Part shown: piece by piece, positions 44,484 through 53,560 of the stretch | Position numbering within the stretch: position 1 is the first letter of the stretch | Layout of the letters: each line of letters starts with the position of its first letter | Origin: Rhodothermales bacterium | Lineage (GTDB): Bacteria; Bacteroidota; Rhodothermia; Rhodothermales; Bin80 | Assembly: GCA_958296045.1 (NCBI GenBank) | Contig: CATQHT010000002.1 | Span: 682,001-746,000 of the forward strand | Direction: 5' to 3' | DNA length: 64,000 bases | Notes under the pieces: model-generated | What the model was told of the DNA's origin: nothing | Seen by the model: the letters and a program-made list of their open reading frames with translations, nothing else | The model's database searches: none | Translations under genes and position numbers: made by a program

Positions 44484-47336
44484 ATGAAGACGGGACAGAT
44501 TCTTTGCGCCGCCTTAGTGGCGGTATGTTTGTGGGCGCCACTGGCGGTAGCTCAGACGGTCGTCACCGGCGCGGTGACCGATGCTGAAACCGGCGAAATG
44601 CTTCCCGGGGTGAACGTGTCCGTAAAGGGCACGCTCCAAGGGACTGTGACCGCCGCAGATGGCTCCTTCACCTTGCGCCTGGAGTCCGACGAGGTGCACC
44701 TGGTATTCCGCTTTGTCGGCTATCGGACCCTCACCGTGCGCACGGGCGAGGGAATAGGCGTGCTTACCATCCGCCTGCGGGCCAGCACACTCGGCCTCAA
44801 TGAGATCGTCGTCGTGGGGACGCGCAGGCTTCCCCGGATGGTCAAGGACTCCGTGGTACCTGTGGACGTTATGGGACCCGAAGACTTGGCTGGCGCGCAA
44901 ACCACCGATCTGGACGATGTTCTGCGGACACATGTCCCTTCATACAATGTGCGGCGTAGCGGCGGTGATGAGGCGTCGCTGGTGCGGCCTGCCACGCTAA
45001 GGGGGCTGCCGACAGACAACGTCGTGGTCCTTCTTAACGGCAAACGGCGACACCGCTCGAGCTCCATCGCACTTAGCGGCAGCGCGCTCAACAAGGGGGC
45101 GCAGGGTCCTGACCTTAACACGATTCCCGCCATCGCGGTCAGGCAGGTCGAGATTCTGCGCGACGGTGCATCAGCGCAGTACGGTGCGGACGCTGTGGCC
45201 GGCGTGTTCAACCTGCAGCTGCGCGAATCGTCGCGCGGACTGATCGTCAACCTGCAGGGAGGGCAGTACACCCAAGGGGACGGGCGTTACGGTCGGATGG
45301 CCGCGAACCTGGGATTGCCGCTGACCACGCGCGGGTTTCTGAATCTGAGTCTGGAGGTGCGCGACCTAGATCAGGCTATACGCAGCGTTCAGCGCAGCGA
45401 TGCCGCAACCTTGGCACAGCGCGGGTACCCGGTCAATAATCCTGCCCAGCTATGGGGGCATCCCCAGGTGCGCAAAGCATGGACCGGATTTGCCAATGCG
45501 GGCCTGCAACTAGGAGGCAACATGAGTGCCTATGCGTTTGGCGGTTTTGCGCAGCGTACGCCCGAGACAGGATTCTATTTTCGGTCACCGGGCACGGCTT
45601 CGGCCCGCGGCAGCGTGTTCCGGTTCGGTACGGGCGATGCGGCTACGCGCGCGGTGATCGATCTGAATCCCGAAGACGATATCGTCTGCCAGGACCTCAA
45701 AGAGCTTCCAGGCCTGGATTCGGACATCAGCGCGGTGCAACAGTTCATCGGTGCCTATCAGGGGCGGTGCTTTCTGTTCAATGAGCTGTATCCGGGAGGA
45801 TTCACGCCCCGATTTGGCTCCGACATGAAGGATTGGAGCCTAGTTGCGGGGCTTAAAGGGGGATCGCAGTCTGGACTGCAGTGGGATGCCAGTATAAACG
45901 TGGGCTATAGCATCCAGGACTACTATCTCAACAACACGGTCAATGCGTCCTACGGACCCGAGACCCCGACCTCATTTCGGCCTCGCGGATATATCCAGCA
46001 GGAGACGGAAGCGGCGGTAGCGATGAGCTACCCGGTGACCGTCAGCGGCCTGGCTTCTCCTCTGCATTTGGCCTGGGGCGTGTCCTGGCGCGACGAGACT
46101 TTCGAAAGCCGGCCGGGCGACGAGGATTCCTACAAGCCGGGCCCGTACGCGGATCAGGGGTTCAGCGTGGGCTCGAACGGCTTTCAGGGCCTTAATCCGG
46201 CCTTTGCAGGCCGATGGAGTCGCCCCAACATGGCTGTATATGTGGATGCGGAAGCCGACATTGACGCGCGCTGGGTGATCGACGTGGCGGCGCGCTACGA
46301 GAATTACTATCAGGATTTCGGCAGTACGCTCACAGGCAAGGTGGGCGGGCTGTATCGGGCGACGGACCGGATCTCGTTCCGCGGGACGCTCAGCACGGGA
46401 TTCAGGGCTCCGACGCCGGGTCAGGCGAACCTTAACGTGTTTCAGACCACGGGATTTTCGCCACTAACGGGACTGATCGAGGTGGGGCAGTTGCCGTCTA
46501 CGCACCCTATTGCGCAGGGACTGGGCGGGAAGGCACTGACCGAAGAAAAGGCGCGCAGCCTTTCTTTGGGGCTGATTATGGAGCTCTCGGAGGATCTGAC
46601 GCTGACGCTGGACTATTTCGACATCGTTTTCAAGGACCGGATCGCCGTTACGGGCAACATCCCGATGACCGACGAGATGGTGGAGATTGTGGACAGGAAA
46701 GATCTTCTTGGAGGCGTCAGCAACATCAGAGAGATTCGTTTCTATTCCAATGACTTTGATACGTGGACTCGCGGGACGGATTTGGTCCTCGCCTGGGAGC
46801 GTGAGTGGGACCGTCGCGCGTTCTCCCGCGCAAGTCTCGCGTGGAACTGGACGCAGCTGGATCTGGTGGATTTTGCTCAGCCGCGCCAGATCCACGAGTT
46901 TTTGGGCTCGCCGCTCAAGCAGCCGGTTGAGCTCAGTCTGCTTACGACTGCACGGCAGACCGAGATGTTGACACTCAACCCCAAGCACCGCATGGTGTTG
47001 ATGGCGCAGCACCAGGTGGGTGCGCTCAGGGGCCAGATCCGCCTTAACTACTATTCATCGTTTCAGGTCTGCGCGTTTGGAAACTCGTCTTGCCGGCTCG
47101 AAAACGGCCAGAGCACGCTTGAAACGTATGGTAGTGCGATTATCGCTGCGGCAGAGCTCAGCATCGCGCTGCGTCAAGACTACCACGTGTCCGTAGGCGC
47201 CAACAACCTTTTTGATACCGTTCCAATCACCAGCGAGGCCGAAGCGCAGCGGATAGGGAATCGCCATCCTCGGACGCTGCCATGGGACCATAGCGGCCGG
47301 GCAGTCTACCTGAGGCTGTCGGCGGACATCTTCTAG
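44484..47336 (+). CDS. TonB-dependent outer-membrane receptor
   Basis: The ATG at 44484 (MKTGQILCAALVAVCLWAPL) starts a signal peptide ending AVAQ; 950 residues. A carboxypeptidase-regulatory-like domain follows (VVTGAVTDAETGEMLPGVNV), then a TonB-box-like LNEIVVVGTR near 112. The plug domain has LRGLPTDNVVVLLNGKRRHR and EILRDGASAQYGADAVAGVF. The beta barrel ends in an aromatic strand (AVYLRLSADIF). It should import a substrate across the outer membrane with TonB. It opens the plus-strand block that continues with SusC and SusD, after a 290-bp gap. Confidence 0.93.
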   Translation: MKTGQILCAALVAVCLWAPLAVAQTVVTGAVTDAETGEMLPGVNVSVKGTLQGTVTAADGSFTLRLESDEVHLVFRFVGYRTLTVRTGEGIGVLTIRLRASTLGLNEIVVVGTRRLPRMVKDSVVPVDVMGPEDLAGAQTTDLDDVLRTHVPSYNVRRSGGDEASLVRPATLRGLPTDNVVVLLNGKRRHRSSSIALSGSALNKGAQGPDLNTIPAIAVRQVEILRDGASAQYGADAVAGVFNLQLRESSRGLIVNLQGGQYTQGDGRYGRMAANLGLPLTTRGFLNLSLEVRDLDQAIRSVQRSDAATLAQRGYPVNNPAQLWGHPQVRKAWTGFANAGLQLGGNMSAYAFGGFAQRTPETGFYFRSPGTASARGSVFRFGTGDAATRAVIDLNPEDDIVCQDLKELPGLDSDISAVQQFIGAYQGRCFLFNELYPGGFTPRFGSDMKDWSLVAGLKGGSQSGLQWDASINVGYSIQDYYLNNTVNASYGPETPTSFRPRGYIQQETEAAVAMSYPVTVSGLASPLHLAWGVSWRDETFESRPGDEDSYKPGPYADQGFSVGSNGFQGLNPAFAGRWSRPNMAVYVDAEADIDARWVIDVAARYENYYQDFGSTLTGKVGGLYRATDRISFRGTLSTGFRAPTPGQANLNVFQTTGFSPLTGLIEVGQLPSTHPIAQGLGGKALTEEKARSLSLGLIMELSEDLTLTLDYFDIVFKDRIAVTGNIPMTDEMVEIVDRKDLLGGVSNIREIRFYSNDFDTWTRGTDLVLAWEREWDRRAFSRASLAWNWTQLDLVDFAQPRQIHEFLGSPLKQPVELSLLTTARQTEMLTLNPKHRMVLMAQHQVGALRGQIRLNYYSSFQVCAFGNSSCRLENGQSTLETYGSAIIAAAELSIALRQDYHVSVGANNLFDTVPITSEAEAQRIGNRHPRTLPWDHSGRAVYLRLSADIF

Positions 47337-47625
47337 TTGCTGCGCGAAAGAATTATTAACTAAGGCGCTTATAGGGTGCAACATCGGCCCACACGCTGCA
47401 GAGAGTGCTGCCTAGTGCGTATCTTGCCGTTTGTCGTGCAATGGGTATTGCAGAAACCTTAACGGTAATTCACTCGGCGTCGCGCCCCCTGCGGGCTGCA
47501 CCTGTGTGATCAGGAGCGATTGTGCTGATAATAGGCGCGTTGTGCTGCGCCGACGGGCGCGTTCGGGCCTTGTCGTTCTTCAAGCCTGTTGCACGCCTCT
47601 AGTTGTTTCACTCACCGCAAGACTT

Positions 47626-50600
47626 ATGAAACGCAAGCTTACGATGGCACTGGTGTGCCTGCTTCTTTTGCCGGGCTTGGCGCTCGCACAGGGAACCATC
47701 ATCTCTGGCAGCGTGACCGACGAGGATGGTGAAGCGCTTATTGGCGCGAATGTCATCATAGAGGGCCTGCTGATAGGTGCTTCTACCGACATTGACGGGA
47801 ACTATTCGTTCCAGGTTCCTGCCGCCAATACGGGGCAGACGGTGGAGCTGTCCGTGAAGTACATCGGTTACAGCCCCCAGTCGGCCACGATCACGCTGGC
47901 GGAAGGGCCGATGACCCAGGACTTCGTGCTAGCTCTAGACCGCATGAACCTAGATGAGGTTGTAGTCACCGGGGTTGCAGAAGAAACGCCGCGAAAAAAG
48001 TTGGCGTTCACGGTTTCCGAGGTCAGCCAGGAAGAACTGACGGTGGCCTCTGGGTCCAGCCCCATCTCCAACCTAGCAGGCAAGGTGGCGGGCGTTTCGG
48101 TGCAGGCTTCCAGCGGCACGCCAGGGGACGCGATTTCTGTGCGGCTGCGTGGTTCTACCAGCTTGACCGGAGGTAGCGCGCCGTTGTATATCGTCGACGG
48201 TGTGGTGCTGGGCGCCAATCAAGTTGACATCGATGCCCTGGACATTGAGAGCATGGAAATCGTCAAGGGGGCCGCAGCGTCATCTTTTTACGGTTCGCGT
48301 GCGCATAATGGCGTGATCAACATCACGACGCAGCGCGGCAGCAACATCCCGCTGAACCAGACGCGCGTGGTGATACGTAACGAGTACGGCGTCAACAGCC
48401 TTGGCGAGAATCTGGTTACCAACCGTTCGCACAACTATGCCACGGATGCCTCGGGCAACTTCCTCAATGCCGATGGTGAGAGGAACTCATGTGACAACTG
48501 CCTTCCCAACGGGTATGGTCCTGGCGCCGCACTGGCCAGGAATGCTCATGGGGAGTCTTTCTATCACACTCCGTACGCGGGACAGCTGTACGACGCCTTC
48601 GATACCTTCTTCGATCCTGGCGACTCGTACATCAACTATGTCGGTATCAGCCAGAACAGCTCCAAGACCAACTTCTTGGCCAGCTTCACGAATACGTCAG
48701 AGCAGGGAGCCATTCGGGGGCTTCAGGGCCTCAATCGGAAGAGCTTCCGTGTCAACCTTGACCATCGGGTCAGCCAGAGCCTGACGTTTTCCGCTTCCGG
48801 CTTCTACTCACAGTCGACTAACGATGCCGTGACCTCGAGTCTGGCATCCGATTCGGCCATCAATCCATTCTTCGGGTTGATGTTTACCAATCCATTGGTC
48901 AACCTTAACGCACGTGATGAGGCCGGAGAGCTCATGGTGCAGGCGGATCCGTTAGCGGTTGAGGAGAATCCGATCTATACGATCGAGAACGCGGACCTGG
49001 ACCAGGAACGCTCCCGCGTCTTGGGCAATTTCCGGGCGCGGTTCAGTCCGGTGGACTGGATGGATGTGCAAGGCAACTTCTCGTATGACCGTTCGGATCG
49101 TGATGAGAAGGAGTTTTATGACATCGGGTTCAAGACTATTGACGCGTCGGCGCTCAATGACGGCCGCGTCGAGCGCAGGAATGCCACTAGTGAAGCGCTC
49201 AACGCGGATGCGACCATCTCGCTGCGTCGTACTTTCGGACCGCTGGCTACGCGAATGCAGGTCAAAGCGCAGGTGGAGGATTTTCAGTCATTTAGCGAAT
49301 TCGTTATCGGTACGGACCTGACCACGCAGGGTATCTCCGACCTTTCCAATGTGGAGACCGAAGGCGAGAAGCTGATCGGCAACGGCGCCTCAACGGTGCG
49401 ATCAGAGGGCTATTATATGACCTTTGGCATTGACTATATGGACCGCTACATTGTGGACATCTTCGGGCGTCGTGACGGCAGTTCTCTCTTTGGTGCAGAG
49501 GAGCGTTGGCAGACGTATTACCGTGCCAGTGGCGCGTGGCGCGTATCCGAAGAAGACTTCTGGGGTCTCGACAATCCGCTGAGTGAATTCAAGCTACGTG
49601 CCTCGATTGGGACCGCAGGGGGTCGGCCGAGATTCGAGGCGCAGTATGAGACGCTGAGGCTCGCCAACGGCCAGTTGAGTAAAGCTACCCTCGGCAACAA
49701 GTTCTTAAAGCCTGAGCTTCAGACGGAGATCGAGTTCGGGATGGATCTGGGTTTCCGGGACCGCATCTTCTTGGAGCTGGTCTATGCGCAGACGACGGTT
49801 CAGGATCAACTGCTGGCGGTACCGTTGGCTGGTTACTTCGGATTCGGTTCGCAGTGGCGCAATGCTGGCGATCTGGCGACGAACACTATAGAGGCTACGC
49901 TGTCGGGCACGATCATTGACCAGTCGGACCTGCTGCTGGATATGAGCGTCACCTTCGACCGCACGCGGCAGGAAATCACCGCGTTTGACTCGAACCCTTT
50001 TCTGGGTGGCCCGCTTGACCTCTTCTTTATTCGCGACAACGAGCGGCTTGGCACCATGTACGGCAACCTGTTCATTACCGACATGTCCCAGCTACCGACG
50101 GGCGCGGAGGCCAGCCTCTTTGATATCAACGACGACGGTTATGTGGTGGCAGTAGGAAGCGGCAACTCGCACATGAGCGGCACGGGCTCCGACGGCATGG
50201 TAGGCACCGATGATGACCTGTGGGGTACCTCTGTGGATGTGGGGGGCACCTCCTACCGCTGGGGAATCCCGATTAAGTACTACGATGAGACGGAAGAGAC
50301 GGCGATCGTTCGCATTGCCGATGCGGTACCCGACTTCAACATTGGCGTGAACACGACGCTCAACTATAAGGGCATAAGCCTCTACATGTTGTGGGGTGCC
50401 CAGGTAGGAGGCGATGTATACAACTTCACCAAGCAGTGGAGCTATCGCGACGGTCGTGCGGCGGATCAGGATCAAGGAGGCAAAGCGGAAGGGCTCAAGA
50501 AGTCCATTACCTATTACGAAGTGCTGTATGATGCGACGGCCCGCAATAGTCACTTCGTTGAAGATGCCACCTACATCAAGCTGCGTGAATTATCGATCGG

Positions 50601-50829
50601 ATACACGTTCAATCGTCGTCAGCTCCAGAGTGTATTTGGCAACTCGTTGCACTCGATCGGCATCAGCCTGATCGGACGCAACTTGATTACGATCACGGAT
50701 TACTCGGGCTTTGATCCAGAGGTGGGCAGTGCTGCGGAGGAGTTCGGCGATGCCACACTTGGGCGCGTAGACAACTTCAATTACCCGCCCTACCGCACGT
50801 ACCGCGCGAAACTTGAGATACAGTTTTAA
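47626..50829 (+). CDS. SusC/RagA-type TonB-linked outer-membrane transporter
   Basis: I use the ATG at 47626 (MKRKLTMALVCLLLLPGLAL), which begins a signal peptide ending ALAQ; 1067 residues. The regulatory-like domain (ISGSVTDEDGEALIGANV) is followed by the TonB box LDEVVVTG and a plug with VRLRGSTSLTGGSAPLYIVDG, the SusC signature region. The barrel ends YRAKLEIQF. SusC channels pair with a SusD lid to import glycans or peptides. The susD gene follows after 41 bp. A long in-frame extension upstream lacks signal-peptide character and was not used. Confidence 0.95.
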   Translation: MKRKLTMALVCLLLLPGLALAQGTIISGSVTDEDGEALIGANVIIEGLLIGASTDIDGNYSFQVPAANTGQTVELSVKYIGYSPQSATITLAEGPMTQDFVLALDRMNLDEVVVTGVAEETPRKKLAFTVSEVSQEELTVASGSSPISNLAGKVAGVSVQASSGTPGDAISVRLRGSTSLTGGSAPLYIVDGVVLGANQVDIDALDIESMEIVKGAAASSFYGSRAHNGVINITTQRGSNIPLNQTRVVIRNEYGVNSLGENLVTNRSHNYATDASGNFLNADGERNSCDNCLPNGYGPGAALARNAHGESFYHTPYAGQLYDAFDTFFDPGDSYINYVGISQNSSKTNFLASFTNTSEQGAIRGLQGLNRKSFRVNLDHRVSQSLTFSASGFYSQSTNDAVTSSLASDSAINPFFGLMFTNPLVNLNARDEAGELMVQADPLAVEENPIYTIENADLDQERSRVLGNFRARFSPVDWMDVQGNFSYDRSDRDEKEFYDIGFKTIDASALNDGRVERRNATSEALNADATISLRRTFGPLATRMQVKAQVEDFQSFSEFVIGTDLTTQGISDLSNVETEGEKLIGNGASTVRSEGYYMTFGIDYMDRYIVDIFGRRDGSSLFGAEERWQTYYRASGAWRVSEEDFWGLDNPLSEFKLRASIGTAGGRPRFEAQYETLRLANGQLSKATLGNKFLKPELQTEIEFGMDLGFRDRIFLELVYAQTTVQDQLLAVPLAGYFGFGSQWRNAGDLATNTIEATLSGTIIDQSDLLLDMSVTFDRTRQEITAFDSNPFLGGPLDLFFIRDNERLGTMYGNLFITDMSQLPTGAEASLFDINDDGYVVAVGSGNSHMSGTGSDGMVGTDDDLWGTSVDVGGTSYRWGIPIKYYDETEETAIVRIADAVPDFNIGVNTTLNYKGISLYMLWGAQVGGDVYNFTKQWSYRDGRAADQDQGGKAEGLKKSITYYEVLYDATARNSHFVEDATYIKLRELSIGYTFNRRQLQSVFGNSLHSIGISLIGRNLITITDYSGFDPEVGSAAEEFGDATLGRVDNFNYPPYRTYRAKLEIQF

Positions 50830-50870
50830 CGCGTAGGCTCCCTACCACTAGAATGTACGAGGTGCAAATC

Positions 50871-52490
50871 ATGAAACAGACTTTCGTTACCGGTTTGGCG
50901 TGCCTCCTCCTATTGGGAGGTTGCCAGGACTTGGCGGTGGAAAACCCGAACAACCCTGACCGCGCGGTGGCCTTTGCGCAGCCGGGTGATGTGGTAAACC
51001 TTATCAAGGGAACGTTCCAGGATTACTGGCTGGGATTGCAGAATTGCAGTAGTGGCGCGATGTTTTATTCCACGATAGCCGACGAGAATTCCTCCTCATG
51101 GGCCAACTGGGGTATGCGGGATATGTCCTCCGAGCCGCGCATTGCTTGGGACAACAGTCCGACGTACAATCGGCGTAGCTCCACGCAAGAGCCGTGGTTT
51201 GACGCGTATCGGGGCATTTCCAACGCGAATGACGCGTTGCAGGCGATCGCTCGCGCAGAGTCGGAAGGTGGCCCGTCGAACAACGTCTTCACGCGGGAAG
51301 GCTACGACACCAACCTGTTGAAGGCCTTTGCCAAGATGAGTCAAGGCCTTATGCACGGCACCTTGGCGCTGATTTTCGACCAGGCTTTTGTGGTCGATGA
51401 GACCGTGGATTTGGAGAACGACCAGATTGACTTCCGTACCTATGGTGAGGTGGCCATGGAGGCTGTTAGGATGCTGGATGAGGCAAGAGCCATCGCGTCG
51501 GCCAACTCGTTTTCCATCTCGGCTGCGGATGACTGGATCTGGGGCCTTGATGTAGACTCAGACCGCATGGTTCGTCTGATCAACTCCTTTGCGGCGCGCA
51601 TTATGGTACAGTCCGCACGGAATCCAGAAGAGCGGGCCGCGGTCAACTGGCAGGAGGTCCTGTCGCGTGTTAATAGCGGCATCACCGAGGACTTTGCACC
51701 TATCGGCGACGATGACGGCACCGTGGAGTGGGATTGTCTCAAGTTTTATGGGCAGAACGGAACCACATGGAGCCGTGCCGACTATCGGACCATTGGGCCA
51801 GCGGACGAGTCTGGTGGGTATGCGGATTGGCTTTCAAAGCCGCTGATTGATCGATTGGTGTTCGACATTGAGACTTCGGACCGCCGCATTGTCGGTAGCG
51901 CGAGTGATGTCACGGTGGACGGCTCCGACTTCGAGTATCAGGGCACCAACGGACCGTTCCCTGCTGCACGTGGGACGTATCACTACTCCTCACACAACCA
52001 CAAGCGTTACCAGTACTATTACAATGGCAATGCCAACGGCCCCATGCCGCATATGATTATGACCGAGATGGACATGTACAAGGCCGAAGCACTGCTACGG
52101 ACCGGCGGCAGCAGCGACGAGGTGGCGATGCTGATCAACAAGACACGTGTCAGCCGGGGGATGCTTAATCCCGCTATGGGAAGTGACTCCAGGGGCTCGC
52201 CTTCGGATGATCAAAGCCACATGGATTCTGCCAGTCTCTGGGCTAAGGTCAAGCATGAGCGCAGGATAGAGACATTTCAGACTGCCACAGGGTTAGCCTA
52301 CTTTGATGATCGAGGTATGGGAGATCTTGTGCAGGGTACGCCGATTCATTTCCCGGTACCTGGCAGGGAGCTGGAGACGCTGGGTATGGCCATCTACACC
52401 TTCGGTGGCGTGGGAGGCACGGGAGGTGCTCCTACGGCATTCCGTGATGATGGCGTGGATGATCCGGTGCCAACCTTCTTCAGGCGGTAA
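50871..52490 (+). CDS. SusD/RagB-type surface lipoprotein
   Basis: The ATG at 50871 is preceded by GAGGTG; 539 residues. The lipobox is LLLLGGCQD (Cys about 18), followed by DLAVENPNNP, as in SusD-like proteins that lie on the cell surface. Helical repeat regions (YRGISNANDALQAIA, LLKAFAKMSQGLMHGTLALI) form the SusD fold. The C-terminal KHERRIETFQTATGLAYFDDRG segment matches the family. It should capture the ligand and close over the SusC channel. Its substrate is unknown; no linked enzyme indicates a glycan. A possible terminator follows 39 bp downstream. Confidence 0.93.
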   Translation: MKQTFVTGLACLLLLGGCQDLAVENPNNPDRAVAFAQPGDVVNLIKGTFQDYWLGLQNCSSGAMFYSTIADENSSSWANWGMRDMSSEPRIAWDNSPTYNRRSSTQEPWFDAYRGISNANDALQAIARAESEGGPSNNVFTREGYDTNLLKAFAKMSQGLMHGTLALIFDQAFVVDETVDLENDQIDFRTYGEVAMEAVRMLDEARAIASANSFSISAADDWIWGLDVDSDRMVRLINSFAARIMVQSARNPEERAAVNWQEVLSRVNSGITEDFAPIGDDDGTVEWDCLKFYGQNGTTWSRADYRTIGPADESGGYADWLSKPLIDRLVFDIETSDRRIVGSASDVTVDGSDFEYQGTNGPFPAARGTYHYSSHNHKRYQYYYNGNANGPMPHMIMTEMDMYKAEALLRTGGSSDEVAMLINKTRVSRGMLNPAMGSDSRGSPSDDQSHMDSASLWAKVKHERRIETFQTATGLAYFDDRGMGDLVQGTPIHFPVPGRELETLGMAIYTFGGVGGTGGAPTAFRDDGVDDPVPTFFRR

Positions 52491-52528
52491 CAAGGCCGTC
52501 TTCGCAAGAAAGAGAGTAGTGCGTCAGG

Positions 52529-52561
52529 AGGCCAGTGCCGCCAGGGTGCTGGCCTTCTGTT
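52529..52561 (+). terminator. Possible intrinsic terminator after the SusD gene
   Basis: A 7-bp stem (AGGCCAG at 52529-52535 and CTGGCCT at 52549-52555) with a 13-base loop, followed by TCTGTT. The T-run is short, so it may only attenuate. Confidence 0.4.
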
Positions 52562-52595
52562 GCACTGTACAACATGCAATCCTTGGATGGGAACT

Positions 52596-53090
52596 ATGCG
52601 ATTTCTTTCAGGACTGATGATTGCTGCGTGGCTGGTGACCGGTTGTTCCGGCTCGGGTGCCAGCGCAGACGGCGGTGAAAATGTCAGAAACACGATGCGG
52701 GCGAGCCTGGGAACGTCGACGGCGAGCCACATCGTCAGCGCCTCAGAGGATGCGCTGCTTAACCGTTACGGTTACCAGTTTGAGCGGCGCGTCGAGACTA
52801 CCGAAGATGTACGCCTGGAGACGTCTTGGAAGGAGCTGCCGGCTACGAGCGACGAGAAGGCATTGGGATTCGGGTTCGCGCGCATCAGGATCACGGTTCG
52901 GGCTCGACCTCGGGACAGGGCGGCCGGCACGTTTTCGGCGACGCTAAACGCGTGGGTAGAAGGTAGCGGCCCAGCCAGCGACATATGGGTGCGGATCCCG
53001 GTGACGGACGAGCGCGAGGCGTACTTAAAGGAGGTGATTGACTTTTTGGAGAACGAGTTCAAGGGTGGCGTCCGTCGGGGCACTCCCTGA
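52596..53090 (+). CDS. Small lipoprotein of unknown function
   Basis: The ATG at 52596 (MRFLSGLMIAAWLVTGCSGS) gives 164 residues with a lipobox VTGCS (Cys 17). The mature part contains NRYGYQFERRVETTEDVRLE and ALGFGFARIRITVRARPRD, a mixed alpha/beta pattern of about 100 residues, and a C-terminal helix (EREAYLKEVIDFLENEFKG). I recognise no family. It lies between the SusCD pair and the first CRTAC1-type gene on the same strand, which suggests a shared process but proves nothing. Confidence 0.8.
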   Translation: MRFLSGLMIAAWLVTGCSGSGASADGGENVRNTMRASLGTSTASHIVSASEDALLNRYGYQFERRVETTEDVRLETSWKELPATSDEKALGFGFARIRITVRARPRDRAAGTFSATLNAWVEGSGPASDIWVRIPVTDEREAYLKEVIDFLENEFKGGVRRGTP

Positions 53091-53560
53091 TGTTGATCGG
53101 TTCTGATGGGCCGGCTGACTGTTGTGCGCTGTGGCAGCCAGTCGTGCGTGCATGCAGCGTGGCGCCGCATTACGCGGATTCTATGGTTCGCGTATAGCGG
53201 TCTGACTACAACGCGGTCGGCAGCGTTGGCTGGCGAAGCTCGGCTGTAGCTACGAAAGTCGTCTTGAGGTTTGTAGATGTGGTCGTTAGACATGGTCAGC
53301 CGGAGCTGGGCTGGAGCAGTCCTTATTAGTGGCCGCACATACCTGGTGCGTAATTGCCGGCCGGCGAGCAACGGGTCCCAGTGGCCACAACAGGCGCAGG
53401 TTGATGGTCAGGGCCAGAAGCGGTGCGCCTTGCCGCTTCTGCCGCGGGTGCACAGGCCTGCTCACGGGCTCTAGTAGCGCGTGCTATCCCACCTGGTGGC
53501 GTGTCCGATCCCGCAGCGACTGATTACCTACCTTGTGCGCGGACGGATGGACGCACCGCA
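53091..53560 (+). other. Gap before the CRTAC1-type genes
   Basis: About 470 bp. The frame of the following gene is open through the last part of it (from 53423), but translation there lacks protein-like features. No promoter, repeat or RNA gene is recognisable. It presumably holds the promoter of the three CRTAC1-type genes. Confidence 0.4.

Noticed and set aside
47431-47625. 65-residue N-terminal extension of SusC
   Set aside because: It is Cys/Arg-rich and would bury the signal peptide that begins at 47626.
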